A stretch of 64,000 nt of DNA. Source: Wyeomyia smithii (lineage: Eukaryota; Arthropoda; Insecta; Diptera; Culicidae). The notes under the pieces were generated by a model. That model was not told where the DNA came from. It worked only from the letters and a program-made list of their open reading frames with translations, and ran no database searches. The position numbers were made by a program, and so were the translations under genes. Where the stretch lies: positions 100,691,306 to 100,755,305 of the forward strand of contig NC_073695.1 in the NCBI RefSeq assembly GCF_029784165.1, read 5' to 3'. Below are positions 46,060-57,540 of this stretch, piece after piece (within the stretch, counting starts at the first letter, position 1; every line of letters begins with the position of its first letter).

Positions 46060-46965
46060 TGGACGTGGGACTACGTCTTTGTTTACTATACTGGGATGCA
46101 TTCTGTAGAATTGGGAATAAAACTGGTAAATGTTGCGTCAGATTTCAAACGTAAATAACAGCATAACCACATGATGGATAACAATAACCAATATGTGTTG
46201 TTGGATAGATAAAATCTAAAACAATTTTGTAATATGCTAGTTATCATTCTTATTTCATTGATAAGCGGTAAAATTGATAAAAAGTTTCAATGACAAATTT
46301 ACGTGAATAATGAATCAATTACATGCGAGCATTTCTAGCACAGACGACGTGTATGGACACCATCCGTTTCCTGTGATATTATCTGTATCAATATCGAAAT
46401 AAAAACTGACAGAGTCTCCCCGTCCCAATAGGTCATTTTATTTTTGCTTCCATGAGCTTAGACTAATATGATGTCTCGAAGGTAAAAGTTTTCCGAAAAG
46501 TTTTAAACAATCCCCATTCTTGAACAATTTCTTAACTTGCTTTCAGAACCTAATAAAAACTGATGTCTTGAAAGAAAACATGCCGGTAAAAGCATCAGTA
46601 CCAGTGAAGTAAAGAACCACATGTCTCTCGTCGTCTATGATTGCAGCGGTACACTTTTGTTCGTACATTTCTATTCGTGTGCAATCGAGGAAAATCTGCA
46701 ATGCTGTTGATGGTGATTGAAAGTTTATCTCATAAATATGATTACCATTTATTACTCAACTAGAATTGTAAATTTTTGCAACGGGTATTTATTTGATTTT
46801 ATCTTCGAGATTCACTAAATAATCGTGACCAGATAGTATCGAAAGAGTAAATTCCAAACTATACAAATTTTTAGAAGAGTAAGAGCCTGCGAATGCTTGT
46901 GAATTTTTGGTTTATTCACTAAGATTCATTCAGAATTTCTTTTTACATTTCCAAATTGTTAGATG
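46060..46965 (-). repeat. Dispersed 0.9-kb repeat, copy 2
   Basis: Complement of 13940-14870 (see that entry). The end nearest 46060 carries GACGTGGGACTACGTC, the counterpart of GACGTAGCCCCACGTC in copy 1. It lies entirely inside the TIR element 45716-47825, so it is probably a mobile unit. I saw no target duplication. Confidence 0.75.
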
Positions 46966-47274
46966 ATATATTATTATTCTAAGCTTTACCATAATAAACG
47001 TATATAAGCTGTCTTTGTCATACAGCGAATGTAGTTGGAGGCAAATGAATAAAATTGTCAAGCAAAAAACAAAAATGAAATTGTTGACTGCTACGATGTT
47101 TTGCTGGAACTTGTTAATAATTTTGTTTGAAATATCTTCCTATGTTTGCCAATTAATGAACCTTTGTAAAGGCTTCCATATTATTTTGAAAGTAAGATCC
47201 ATATTATAGACAAATCCATTCATTATGATAACGTAACTATTTCTTACTTTGACGCATTACGAGAAATCCTTGGT

Positions 47275-47580
47275 GCTTTTGCAACAAGCACGACATGCTT
47301 GTGCCTTGTCAAATACATGTTGTGTGCACAAAAAATACTACAGGCATAATATCGTCAAATATACACGATATCCTTTCGAGTGTTGTTGAATATAGTTCAA
47401 AAATTGATTTTCAGGGGAGGCTGAAAATAATAATACGTACAGTCGCTGCGCAAAGACATTGATTCTGTCTGCAGACTATCTATATTTTGTAACAAAAAAT
47501 CCCCTAATTACAATGTTTAGTCCCACGTCACCATGTCATACAACCCTATGGCTGTATGCCTTGTAGTATTTATATTTGAA
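47275..47580 (+). repeat. Dispersed repeat family X, copy 2
   Basis: Shares actacaggcataatatc, cgagtgttgttgaatata, aatgtttagtcccacgtcacc and ccttgtagtattta with the copies at 8655 and 58130. It sits inside the TIR element 45716-47825. Non-coding. Confidence 0.7.
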
Positions 47581-48283
47581 ATTATTTTTATTTAAGTATT
47601 AATATTTAGGTATTTTTATTTTGAAAATTTAAAAAATCTAATTTTTCAATTTAAAAAAAATCTATTTTTTGCCCCTTTTCATCAAGCGTAACTCATTTCA
47701 TGGATGTTCTCTTACGACATATTAGCTCTAGATAAGTCATATTTGAAATTTAAAAAAAATTTTTTGCTGCTATATCGAGTCTGAAATTATTAATAATCGA
47801 ATCATATATAATCGAGTCCGACCTGTATTGATTTTATATATCCAGTGCTCGGTGGTACAGAACCACATTTTAGACGGAAATGGAGTTTTCGATTTTTTCT
47901 TGTGGTTTTAGAGCAATTTTTTCTGCGGAGTAGTTGTTACTTACAAGTGGGTCTACATTTGAATTGAAGTGAAAACTAGTGGAGTCCTAAAGCTATTTAT
48001 AGATTTCTACCGGTAGAAGGTATCTTTAAAGTTCAATCACCAAAAGTGGCGTCTTTTAAAATTCTAAAAGTCATTTGAACATAACTTTACAGAGAAATTT
48101 GAAAAAATAGAGCAAAAAACTAGTATAACGTTTGCGGTGAAAAAAAAATGGACAAAAATTGTCGAGTTTTCATGGGTTTACCTTTAATCGCACTGACGAA
48201 ACTAAGACGAAGCATCATCAATCATAGTAACCCATGAGTAAGCAAAAAAAAATGACAGCTTTATCAGTCAAACTCTAACTGTG

Positions 48284-48540
48284 ATGGCGAAAAAAGTGAA
48301 GCTACTCCGTTCAGTAGTGTGCGCGTTCAAAGAACGGTACCCCGCCGCGTAAAAAACGTACATCGTGCGGCACTTTGTGGACGCCGGGTATGCCTGTTCC
48401 GGCATCTACAACATCTCAACACTGTTGGACAACGATCAGAGCATCGAAAGAAACCCCGTTTCAGATGGCCAACGACCCTGAGCGACAAGAAGCTTCAAAG
48501 GATGCTGAAGAGGAAGACTATTTATAATTCATTAGCGAAT
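48284..48540 (+). pseudogene. Mariner-type transposase N-terminal (HTH) relic
   Basis: From the ATG at 48284 the frame reads MAKKVKLLRSVVCAFKERYP, a TAA, KTYIVRHFVDAGYACSGIYN and LLDNDQSIERNP. After a frameshift another frame gives RWPTTLSDKKLQRMLKRKT. The order (helix-turn-helix with IVRHF and GIYNI, a basic linker, then TTLSDKK) fits the DNA-binding region of Tc1/mariner-group transposases of insects. The catalytic DDE/DDD part is absent. It lies 460 bp beyond a CAG-ended TIR element, but no terminal repeats of its own were found. Confidence 0.6.
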
Positions 48541-49843
48541 ACCTCGCAACTTTGTAAAATAAATTGTTTTGATATTTTCCGTTGTTGTTGAGATTGTTCC
48601 ATTTTTTGTTGATAATATACATATTTTGAGTCTAAATTTCTCGAAAGGTTGCAAATAGTAGCCAAGCAGACCAGAGGAACAGTTCCTATATTCATTTCAT
48701 TGCTCCTATTTGTCCAGTTTATCGTAGAATCTAACTATTCTTTCAAAGTAAAATTATTTTTAATTTTATCTCTCGATTTAGTCGAGTGAGCGGAATTTCA
48801 GCTTGGAAAAAATAGTAAAATTTGACTGGGGAATTAGACAAATAAGAGCAATAAGATGAATTTAGGAACGGTTTCCCTATATGCATTTGAGAGTTTGTCG
48901 AAAAACTGCGTTATTCATAAGAATTCAACTGTTTGTAGCGTTAACCAACAGAGCATTGCATGAAAGACAAACACCTCTCATAACAGCTAGATTTAACAGT
49001 TATGTCATATGAAGTTGAAATAGTTAATACACAAACCGTTCCATACTTTATGCTTTCAGTTTTTGATATTTTACTTTCCATCGGAAGCTTTTGTTGATTC
49101 CGAAACAAGTTGAAAAATCTGCTCTGGTTTACAATGAATGCTACGCTTGTAAGCTAATAAAACTACCGAAATTACGTGTTAATTAATTTACGTTACACAA
49201 AACCGTAGAGCTAAGCTAAATGAATAAAATCTTAGAACATTTTGAATTGTTTTGACAATTACGGAAAAAGTTATAGACAATAACTAATACTAATAATACT
49301 AATTATACTAATACTAATTAAATGGAATCAAATTTATAGAATATTGCAGTGTTCATTTAGAAAAATTAGAAATGCTTCTACAACTTTACTGAAGAACAAA
49401 TTTGACAGTTTCGTAATAATATTGGATGATATTAACTTTAGGAAAAATATAAAAAATTCTAGATATCTCAAGATGGTATTGCTTGTTTAGAGAAAAAAAA
49501 AACAGGAAAATGAATTTATACGGAACTCAAATTGTTCCCATTCGTCTCAAAGAAATTACCCCATTTTTTGAAACAAATTTGTTTCGATGTTTCGAATTCA
49601 TCCGATTTTTTGCTCGCTTCGTTTGTTATTCGAATGCTTATCAGTATGTCTGCACGGCAGTTTAAACTTATTAATGCGGCAGACGTAAGTTTACACATAT
49701 ACGATCCGATTACCCAAAAAACGCTACAGCGAATTTAGAGCCATTATTTGGTTATTGGTTGAGGAATCATTTTATTATAGTTCTATAGACATTGCTATCG
49801 TTTTTTCTACATACATTTTTCACATTTAAACACATTTTATTTA
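48541..49843. other. No recognised feature
   Basis: AT-rich DNA with short ORFs only, up to the target duplication of the I element. Confidence 0.5.
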
Positions 49844-50208
49844 AACTTTTGTTTATTTTTTTTTTCTTTCTTCATCTATAGTTTATTTGACACGGCACAA
49901 ATACAATTCAATGTTTAACGGCGCCAATTATATCTGGTAGCTTACTTTTTAAAGTATCTTAATAACTAAAAGCAAATTTTTTATCCTCGCTACCGACTAC
50001 GAGCTGAAACTAAATCTAACTTAAAGCTAGAATATTTTGCATTAAAAGCACAGGTTTGCTGTTTGATGGTTTTCATTGCCATAGGTAAGCAGCATATTTA
50101 ATTTGTTCCGCTGCTGGGCCAAGATATTACGGACTGGCATATTGGGTTGTTTCCATCGGGCCTTGAGAGTATCGTGCGGGTCTGATTGCTGTTTTCGGAT
50201 CCGGGGTC

Positions 50209-51414
50209 TTAACGTGTTCTTGTCGTTTGGTTGGATGTAGGCGGAAGGGGATAGGACTTAACTGGGGCGTGGATGGATTTCAGGAAAACGTATATAAGGG
50301 ACATGTAGGATAGGTCACGGCTCGCCAAGACATCACGAACAGGAACAGCCGGCTGCCTACCTTCGGCCTGCAGGGAAGCTATTCATCTAGACCTGGCGTC
50401 ACGGTGTACAGGGCATGACCAAACAACGTGCTCTATGTCGTGATAACCTTCACCACAGGCACAGATACCACTCTCCCCGAGCCCAACACGACGGAGATGC
50501 GCGTCAAATCTATAGTAATTGGACATAAGCCGGGACATCACGCAAATGAAATCCCGACCTACATCCAACCCCTTGAACCACGGGTTCGTCGATACCTTGG
50601 GCATTATGGAATGTAACCACCTTCCCAGTTCTCCCTTGGTCCAAGAATTTTGCCAACTGATGATCGTATTCTGACGTACAAATGCGAAAAATTCATTAAA
50701 GGCAATTGGTCTTACATAAATATCACCGTTTGTTGCGCCCACCTTAGCCAAAGAGTCCGCTTTCTCATTACCCGGTATCGAGCAGTGAGAAGGGACCCAC
50801 GCTAAGGTAATCTGAGTAAATTTTTCGGATAAAGCACTCAGATGTTCCCGTATTTTCCCCAGGAAATACGGAGAGTGCTTAACATCTTTCATCGATCGGA
50901 GAGCCTCAATGGAACTGAGACTGTTCGTAAAGATGAAATAATGGTCCGTGGGCATTTTTTCGATAATCCCTAGGGTGTACTGAATTGCAGCTAATTCTGC
51001 GACGTAAACAGAAGCAGGATTATCGAGCTTATGGGAGACGGTTAAATTGTTATTGAAGATACCGAAGCCAGTGGACCCATCAAGAAGTGATCCGTCAGTG
51101 TAGTACATATTGTCGCAGTTGATGTTTCGATATTTATTGGAAACAATTTTAGGGATCTGCTGCACGCGTAAATGATCCGGGATTCCACGAGTTTCTTCTA
51201 TCATGGATGTATCGAAAAACACAGTAGAGTCAGAAGTATTTGATAAGTCGACACGATTTGGAATATTCGAAGAAGGGTTAATATTTTGGGACATGTGATT
51301 GAAATACAATGTCATAAAACGGGTTAGAGAATTAAGTTCGATTAACCTTTCAACATTTTCAATCACGGGACGGTTCAAGACCTCACATTTGATTAGAATA
51401 CGAGAAGACAGGCT
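50209..51414 (-). pseudogene. I-clade ORF2, C-terminal part with RNase H (after nonsense codon)
   Basis: The frame of ORF2 continues past the TAG at 51417-51415 through 331 open codons from the Met at 51378 to a TGA at 50385-50383, then 57 more to a TAA at 50211-50209. RNase H motifs are YTDGS, VAELAAIQ, FTNSLSSI and GNEKAD, with WVPSH. The third acidic residue (Asp in copy A's MDSLSAI) is Asn here, so catalysis should be lost. A CACGEGYHDIEHVVWSC motif follows, then VPVRDVLASRDLSYM near the end. The two stops probably replace Trp (TGG to TAG; copy A has Trp) and Arg (CGA to TGA). Confidence 0.88.
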
Positions 51415-53964
51415 CTAGAAGCGGGTTTTCAATGGTAGTACTCCAGCTAAGATCTCCAAACTCATCGTATGGGTCGATTGCATGCAACCCAAGGCGATAC
51501 GCAAACAACGATATTGTATTCGCTCCAGTTTGATCAAATGTGTGTTTGCTGCGGAGCGGAAGCAGAAACACCCGTACTCAATGACAGACAATATCGTTGT
51601 TTGGTAAAGCCTTATAAGGTCTCCTGGGTGGGCTCCCCACCATTGTCCGGTTATTGTACGAAGAAAATTCACTCTTTGTTGAAATTTTTTCATCAGATAC
51701 CTCACGTGACAACCCGAGGTGCTTTTAGAGTCGAACCAGACACCAAGATATTTGTGTACCAAAACCTGAGAAATCGTTTTACCCATTAATTGTGTTTGAA
51801 GCTGAGCAGGTTCATGCTTCCTAGAAAAAACTACTATCTCAGTCTTCTCCGGAGAGAATACGATACCTAGCTGTAAAGCCCAAGCAGACAAACTGTCCAA
51901 GGTATCTTGCAATGTTCCTTGCAAATCGGCAGCTTTGGCTCCTGTAACAGAGATTACATTGTCGTCTGCAAGTTGTCTTATCGTGCATGAATTTGCCAGA
52001 TATTCGTCGATGTCATTTACATAAAAGTTGTAAAGAAGGGGGCTCAAACATGAGCCCTGGGGAAGACCCATGTAGCTAATGCGAAAAGTTGCCAAATCGC
52101 CGTGCGTAAAATGCATGTGCTTTTCGGACAACAAATTGTGCAAAAAATTGTTCAAAATTGGAGAAAATCCTTGTCGGTGAAGTTTACCCGAAAGAATGTC
52201 AATAGAAACGGAATCAAAAGCCCCCTTAATGTCCAAGAACGCAGACGCCATTTGTTCTTTGCGAGCATACGCCAGCTGAATATCTGTTGAAAGCAACGCA
52301 AGACAATCATTCGTCCCTTTGGCGCGGCGGAAGCCAAATTGAGTATCTGATAGTAGACCATTTGATTCGACCCAATGGTCTAAACGACGGAGTATCATTT
52401 TTTCCATCAATTTCCGGATACAGGATAGCATTGCAATCGGCCTATAAGAGTTGTGATCAGAAGCTGGTTTCCCTGGTTTTTGGATGGCGATCACCTTCAC
52501 TTGCCTCCAATCCTGCGGTACAATGTTTTGCTCCAGGAACTTATTGAACAAGTTCAACAAGCGCCTCTTGGCATTGCCGGGTAGATTCTTCAACAAGTTG
52601 AATTTGATTCTATCTAACCCAGGCGCGTTATTGTTACAGGACAGAAGGGCAACTGAAAATTCTGCCATCGTAAAAGGTGATTCTATCGCGTCGTGGCCCG
52701 GAGACGCATCGCGAGCAATGTTTTGCTCAGGAACAGAGTCCGGACATACTTTCCTGGCAAAATCAAATATCCACCGACTTGAAGACTCCTCGCTTTCGTT
52801 GACCGTTACGCGATTCCGCATTCTTCGGGCTGTGTTCCAAAGAGTGCTCATCGATGTCTCCCTCGACGTCTCGTTCACGAACCGACGCCAATATCCGCGT
52901 TTCTTTGCTTTAGCCAAACTTTTAAGCTTGGTATTAAGCTCCGAATACCGTAAATAGTCGCCAGGTATACCTCCCTTCTGGTAGGCCTTAAACGCGTCGG
53001 ATCTTTGCGTGTAGACATCGGAGCACTCTTGGTCCCACCACGGAGTGGGAGGCCGTTCTTTGATCGTTACGCCGGGATATTTCTTCGTTTGGGCTTGCAA
53101 CGCGGCGTCGAGAATCAAGCCCGCGAGGAGGTTGTATTCTTCAAGTGGTGGATGATGTTGAATCGACTCGACCGCTTTTGAAATCATTTCCTCGTATAAC
53201 TTCCAATCGACATTTCGTGTGAGGTCATACGGAATGTCAATTGGTCGCATGCGAGTCGACCCGTTATTAATTGAAATAAGAATAGGCAAATGGTCGCTAC
53301 CGTGAGGATCAAGGATTACCTTCCATGTGCAATCCAACCGTAGCGACGTCGAACATAAGGATAGATCCAAAGCGCTTGGGCGCGCTGGAGGTTTCGGGAT
53401 ACGTGTCATTTCACCGTTGTTTAAAATAGTCATGTCGAAGTCATCGCAAAGGTTATAGATTAAAGAGGAGCGGTTATCAGTGTATGGGGAACCCCAAGCC
53501 ACGCCATGAGAGTTGAAGTCTCCCAAAATCAAACGTGGCGAGGGAAGAAGTTCTATTAAATCAAAGAGCAGCCGTTGCCCAACCTGTGCTCTGGGAGGAA
53601 TATATATTGAGGCAATACAAAGCTCTTTACCTCGTATTGTCATTTGACATGCGACAACTTCGATGCCTGGAATCGAGGGTGGGTTAATACGATAGAAAGA
53701 ATAGCACTTTTTAATCCCTAAAAGTACTCCTCCATATGGGGTGTCTCGATCAAGGCGAATAATATTAAAATCATGGAAGTTGAGATCAATATTTGAAGTA
53801 AGCCAAGTTTCACAAAGGGAAAATGCATCGCATTTGTTTTTATTTATCAAAACTTTAAACGAATCAATTTTTGGTAAAATACTTCTACAATTCCACTGTA
53901 AGACAGAGATAGAATCCTTCATATACGCAGTTGAATTAGGCATCGAAGGATACAATCGCTGCAA
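51415..53964 (-). pseudogene. I-clade ORF2, endonuclease and reverse transcriptase
   Basis: 849 open codons. The APE-type endonuclease covers residues 20-230: LQWNCRSI, SLCETWL (catalytic Glu), IYIPP, LILGDFNSHG, SDHLPI. The RT covers about 440-720: YRPIAMLSCIRKL at 507, FLDIKGAFDSV at 576 with the catalytic Asp, GLPQGSCLSPLLYNFYVNDI at 633, and LADD at 665-668 (copy A has FADD). ORF2 overlaps the end of ORF1 by 29 bp in another frame. The TAG at 51417-51415 ends it before RNase H. The endonuclease and RT appear otherwise intact. ORFs on the plus strand here are shadows. Confidence 0.92.
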
Positions 53965-55313
53965 GGAGGGGCCATTGGGCAGTCAACTGCTTCAAAAATG
54001 ATCTAACTGTTGGGAGGAATGCTGTAAGAAAAATTTTAATAGGATCGGGTATATAGAAATTTTCAAAAATCCAGTCCACAATGTCAGAAAATTTCACTAA
54101 TCCAGAGTTTGTTTCATTAACTGGATGTGCAAAAGGAACAACTGGGGTTTTAGATGTTCCTGGCAGTGCTTGGAACTCCTTCTGGGACTTTAAATTTGCA
54201 AGCCCAGGAGGAGTTTGCTTCGGTTTTTCCGCAGCACTGTTTGGTTTGTTCGTACTTTTCATTACACTTTGGGAAATCTTAGGACCTTTACGGGGAAGTT
54301 TAGGAGAAGAAACATTTTTCCTCTTCCTAGACTCCCCAGGATTGGCATAAGATGTTCCCGCTGATGAATCGTCAGAATCGGTTTCATCGGAGGGCAACAG
54401 ATCAAAGGGGTTCGATGTTATGGTAGAAGTGGTCACGGTCTTCTTCAGCATCTCAGCGTAAGAACGCTTTGAACGCTCCTTAAGTGACCGCTTGATTTTA
54501 TCTCTGCGGTGCATGTACACCGGGCATGTGGAGAGCTCATGCTGGTTTTCCCCACAGTGAATACATTTTTCAGCATTCAGCATTCACACTGCAAGAATCT
54601 TCCGCATGAGTCTCCCCACACTTGCTACATCGTGCCTTATTGCAGCAGTAGGCGGCTGTGTGGCCTAACTGCTTGCAATTGGTGCAATTCATAACACGGG
54701 GTACATACAATCGCACAGGCAGACGAACCCGGTCGATCGAGACGTGGCTAGGGAGTGCAGATCCGGCAAACGTAACGCGAAACGAGTCTGACGGAGTGTA
54801 AACTTTTTTACCGCCGACGAGAGACATGGACCGCAATTGCTTACAATCCAAAATCTTCGCCTGTATTTTGGTATTTTTGAAGCTACCGGTTGCGCTTTTT
54901 AGGATGCACTCGACAGACAGACTCGAATCGGTTATGACACCGTCGATCTCCACGTCTCGTGCGGGTATGTAAACGCGATACTCGCGTGTGAAGAGCTCAG
55001 AGCAAGCGATAGCATTGGCCTGTGCCAGATCACTGACCACGACACGGAGCTTGTTAGGTCGGACCTTGGAAATTTCGGTCACGGCCTTGTACCCCTTCGT
55101 CAGGTGTTTTGAAATTTGCAGTATGTTTAATCGCTTTGAATTCACTCCTGCCTTTGGACGAAAATAAACAGTATAGCTGCCCTGTTGAGATCCGTCCGGG
55201 TAAAGCCTGGGGCGAGGGGGGACTGGAGAATGAACAGGGGAGGGGGTAACAGAAGGGTCAGGGTCAGGGGGGTTCGGGGATGGTGGCACGGGAGGCGAGG
55301 GATCTATATCCAT
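53936..55313 (-). pseudogene. I-clade ORF1 with three CCHC zinc knuckles, frameshifted
   Basis: The ATG at 55313 opens a Pro-rich N-terminus, then the I-type core: YTVYFRPKA, LNILQISKHLTKGY, KVRPNKLRVVVSDL, ELFTREYRVYIPARDVEI. Two knuckles follow, CTNCKQLGHTAAYC and CSKCGETHAEDSC. The 7-bp unit agcattc (plus strand) is then tandemly duplicated at 54572-54585, which shifts the frame to a stop at 54570. The other frame continues with the third knuckle CIHCGENQHELSTC, a basic segment, a Ser/Pro-rich region and the end at 53936. The protein binds RNA and acts as chaperone in related elements. Two parts together make about 455 residues, normal for the clade. Confidence 0.9.
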
Positions 55314-55627
55314 CGCGCTAAATGTAGCGCACTAGCGAACTAGCGCCGACAAGAACACGTACCTCTTTACTTCTTCCTTCCAGCAGTGGTTGTCCGATCG
55401 TTCGAAGCTGCACCCAAAGCAGCCAGCAGCACCAGTACAGCAGCACCAATACAGCCACCAGCAGTGAGCCGGGTGTGAGATCACTCAGCACAGCGACACG
55501 GACTCGACTGTCAACTGATGGTCTTGAATAATACACTCTTTTGTTTGGCTATTCGTACACACGGACCAGATTGTAATAGAACGACCACTTTGCACGTCCG
55601 TTTCTGTCGAGTGCTCGACGCGGAATG
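55314..55627 (-). promoter_or_regulatory. 5' UTR and presumed internal promoter of the I element
   Basis: GC-rich leader of 314 bp from the element start (minus strand CATTCCGCG) to the ORF1 ATG, with GCT/CAG-rich runs (55400-55470) and TCAGTTGACAG near 55515. I elements carry their promoter inside the transcribed 5' end; the exact sites cannot be seen here. A 72-codon ORF on the minus strand in this leader has no recognisable motif. Confidence 0.55.
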
Positions 55628-55640
55628 AACTTTTGTTTAT

Positions 55641-56393
55641 GTCAACGATATAAAACTATGCACTAACCGATAAGTAATTAAATAAACCGGGACATCATTT
55701 TTAATAACCAATTACACTGTGCTACAAATGAAAAAAAAAAATGCAAGAACTTCCGAAGTGACCTAGTGTAGGTTGTAGGTCTTGTTGAGTGTGACATTCG
55801 CTCATACTAGAAATTTCCCAAACACCCCCAAAATCTGAAGTTATGGTCAAAATACGGTTTTTTGGACCTCAGCGCATATAATATTTTTTAACTCAGGCAT
55901 TTGTCTATCGATTTTTAATATTAAAGCGGTTTTAGAAAGAGGACAAATAGAGCTTTCAAAATATATACAGGTTTGTTCTAATATCAATAAAACATGTTAA
56001 GTTATTTGAGCTTATATCTAATTTTATAGGCTTTTTTACGCAATTTTACAATTTAATTTTAAATTTGCCGTCTATTTTTGTAAGAAACATACCACAAATA
56101 CACTATAATTTCGAAAGTTTATTCAATTCCGAATCAAATGAAAGCAGTTTTGTGGAAATCGGTTGATATTAGGCTAAGTTATATCTCGAACCCTAAAAAC
56201 ATATCATCTCACAACATGCGACGGCATCAAGCTTATCAGACCGTAATCGTAATATGTAACGACTGACTAGTGAGCCTATCGCTTCAGATGTAAACTTCAA
56301 ACTGATTAAAATCGATCCATTACCTAAGGCGTCCTATTTATGTTATTTTTTCCGTACTCAAAGTTGTATTAAAACAAACTACACACAACAAAA
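55641..56393. other. No recognised feature
   Basis: AT-rich DNA between the I element and the orphan ORF. tattaaaacaaac near 56368 is a weak TATA-like sequence upstream of that ORF; no other signal stands out. Confidence 0.4.
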
Positions 56394-56942
56394 ATGCGAA
56401 CAATAAAGGATGGTTTTAAAATTTTACATAGCATTTCTCCACTAGACCCACGATGGTCTATCATGCAAAAACGCTATAGCACAAATAACCGCGGGGTTTC
56501 TTACGGTAAACACAATGTGACATCATTTCAACTGACCTTATTCAAAGTACGTTCTACAATTCGCACTCTAAGTGAAATCCTAGCGCCGACAAAATTTTCT
56601 CATGCTGCTGGTATTTATGCGTACATAGGAGCCATACTACAGTCGGATAGGCATACTGCGGATAATGATCTCATGTACTGTCGCCGGCTGAAGCGGATGT
56701 GTACAGATTTTGTTCATGACCTGGTTTCTTCACAAATAATTTCTGCATTATATTCGTGCAGATATGAAAAGCTTTTGGATAAATTAAAACTTCACCCTAT
56801 GAAACGAAAAACAACAAGAAGAAAAAACGATCTAACAGAATTGATTGCTCTTCATATATTACAATCATCGTCTTTATTCGTCCCCCAATGCGCTTTTGCT
56901 GAACTACCAAGCGTTTCCTTTGATTACCCAAAAGGCGCTTGA
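56394..56942 (+). CDS. Unrecognised 182-codon ORF
   Basis: ATG at 56394 in an acceptable context (caaaATGc), TGA at 56940-56942. The product is basic with several Cys and no signal peptide or clear membrane segment. The middle, GIYAYIGAILQSDR...CRRLKRMCTDFVHDLV, and the Lys-rich LHPMKRKTTRRKNDLTEL look like a real folded protein and a basic linker. Stop codons are frequent in neighbouring AT-rich DNA, so a 182-codon frame by chance is unlikely. I do not recognise the family. It may be an intronless host gene, a fragment of a mobile element or an old viral insertion; nothing here separates these. No polyadenylation signal lies directly downstream. Confidence 0.45.
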   Translation: MRTIKDGFKILHSISPLDPRWSIMQKRYSTNNRGVSYGKHNVTSFQLTLFKVRSTIRTLSEILAPTKFSHAAGIYAYIGAILQSDRHTADNDLMYCRRLKRMCTDFVHDLVSSQIISALYSCRYEKLLDKLKLHPMKRKTTRRKNDLTELIALHILQSSSLFVPQCAFAELPSVSFDYPKGA

Positions 56943-57039
56943 CCGATATCGCTTTTCCCCGAAAAAAGCAAAGCTTTCAAAGTGACTTTTCTAGCCAGAA
57001 TGCGAACTTTCCGAAAAGGCCTTTTCTATGATTATGCTA

Positions 57040-57540
57040 CACAGAATATGCTTTCCCAGCTGTAGGTAAACAGTTCCGAGGGGCTTTCCGTATCGTATTG
57101 CGCACTCTCCGCGGCGGCTCCAGCAACGCATGCATTTCCGCTCTCGCTTTCTTTTCTGGTGAGCTTCGGTCGCGGTGTTATTGTTAGGAGTATGTGCCAA
57201 TACTCACACCCATACAGTGGCACGGGAAAGCTCTCAGGCCTTTAGCAAGCGATTCCCGAGCAAGGCAGAGCAGCTTCCGTTCGTTTTGCGTCACTGTGTA
57301 ACTTTTTGCACTCCGAAAAGCGGTCAGAGGTTATTACGGAGTTGGGTTTTTCGGAGTACTCCAGGGCGGTATCGCTTTCTATAGCTAGAATAGTTAACGT
57401 AGTGATCGGATAGAGAGTAGAGTTTGATTCTGAATAGTGATTCGGTTTTAGTAATCGGTTGTTACCTTCGCCGCAGGAAACGGAAGTTCTTTGTGATCCA
57501 GCAGAGCGATAATAGAGAAACGAGAAAAAAATCGACAAGG
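57040..57540 (+). promoter_or_regulatory. GC-richer island, possible non-coding first exon
   Basis: Contrasts in composition with its flanks and shares no repeat with the rest of the window. It includes paired sequences such as ctccgaaaagcggtc, and ends in a possible donor CGACAAG|GTTTGT near 57540. ORFs on both strands are short and unrecognised. It may be a promoter and 5' untranslated exon. It could belong with the ORF 100 bp upstream, but no evidence links them. Confidence 0.25.

Larger units (their letters stand above)
45716..47825. mobile_element. pogo/mariner-like TIR element, CAGGTCGGACTCG ends, with nested repeats
   Basis: Ends CAGGTCGGACTCGATTATAT on both strands, inside TA (45714-45715, 47826-47827). 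The 2.1 kb between them includes the 0.9-kb repeat (46060-46965) and family X (47275-47580); the remaining sequence is non-coding. The left end is followed by a second inverted block, ttatatataatcga. The CAG ends and TA target point to a Tc1/mariner or pogo transposase source. Confidence 0.85.
49857..55627 (-). mobile_element. Structurally complete I-clade LINE (copy B)
   Basis: A 5,771-bp element bounded by a perfect 13-bp target duplication, AACTTTTGTTTAT (49844-49856 and 55628-55640). On the minus strand it runs from CATTCCGCG through a 5' UTR of about 310 bp, ORF1 with three zinc knuckles, ORF2 with endonuclease, RT and RNase H, and a 3' UTR, to an A-rich tail. This architecture (CCHC ORF1, APE endonuclease, RT, RNase H) is that of the I clade. 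Lesions are few: a 7-bp duplication in ORF1, two in-frame stops in ORF2, and an RNase H Asp-to-Asn change. It is the youngest-looking large element here. Confidence 0.93.

Noticed and set aside
52484..52957. 157-codon plus-strand ORF within the I element
   Set aside because: Antisense shadow of ORF2.
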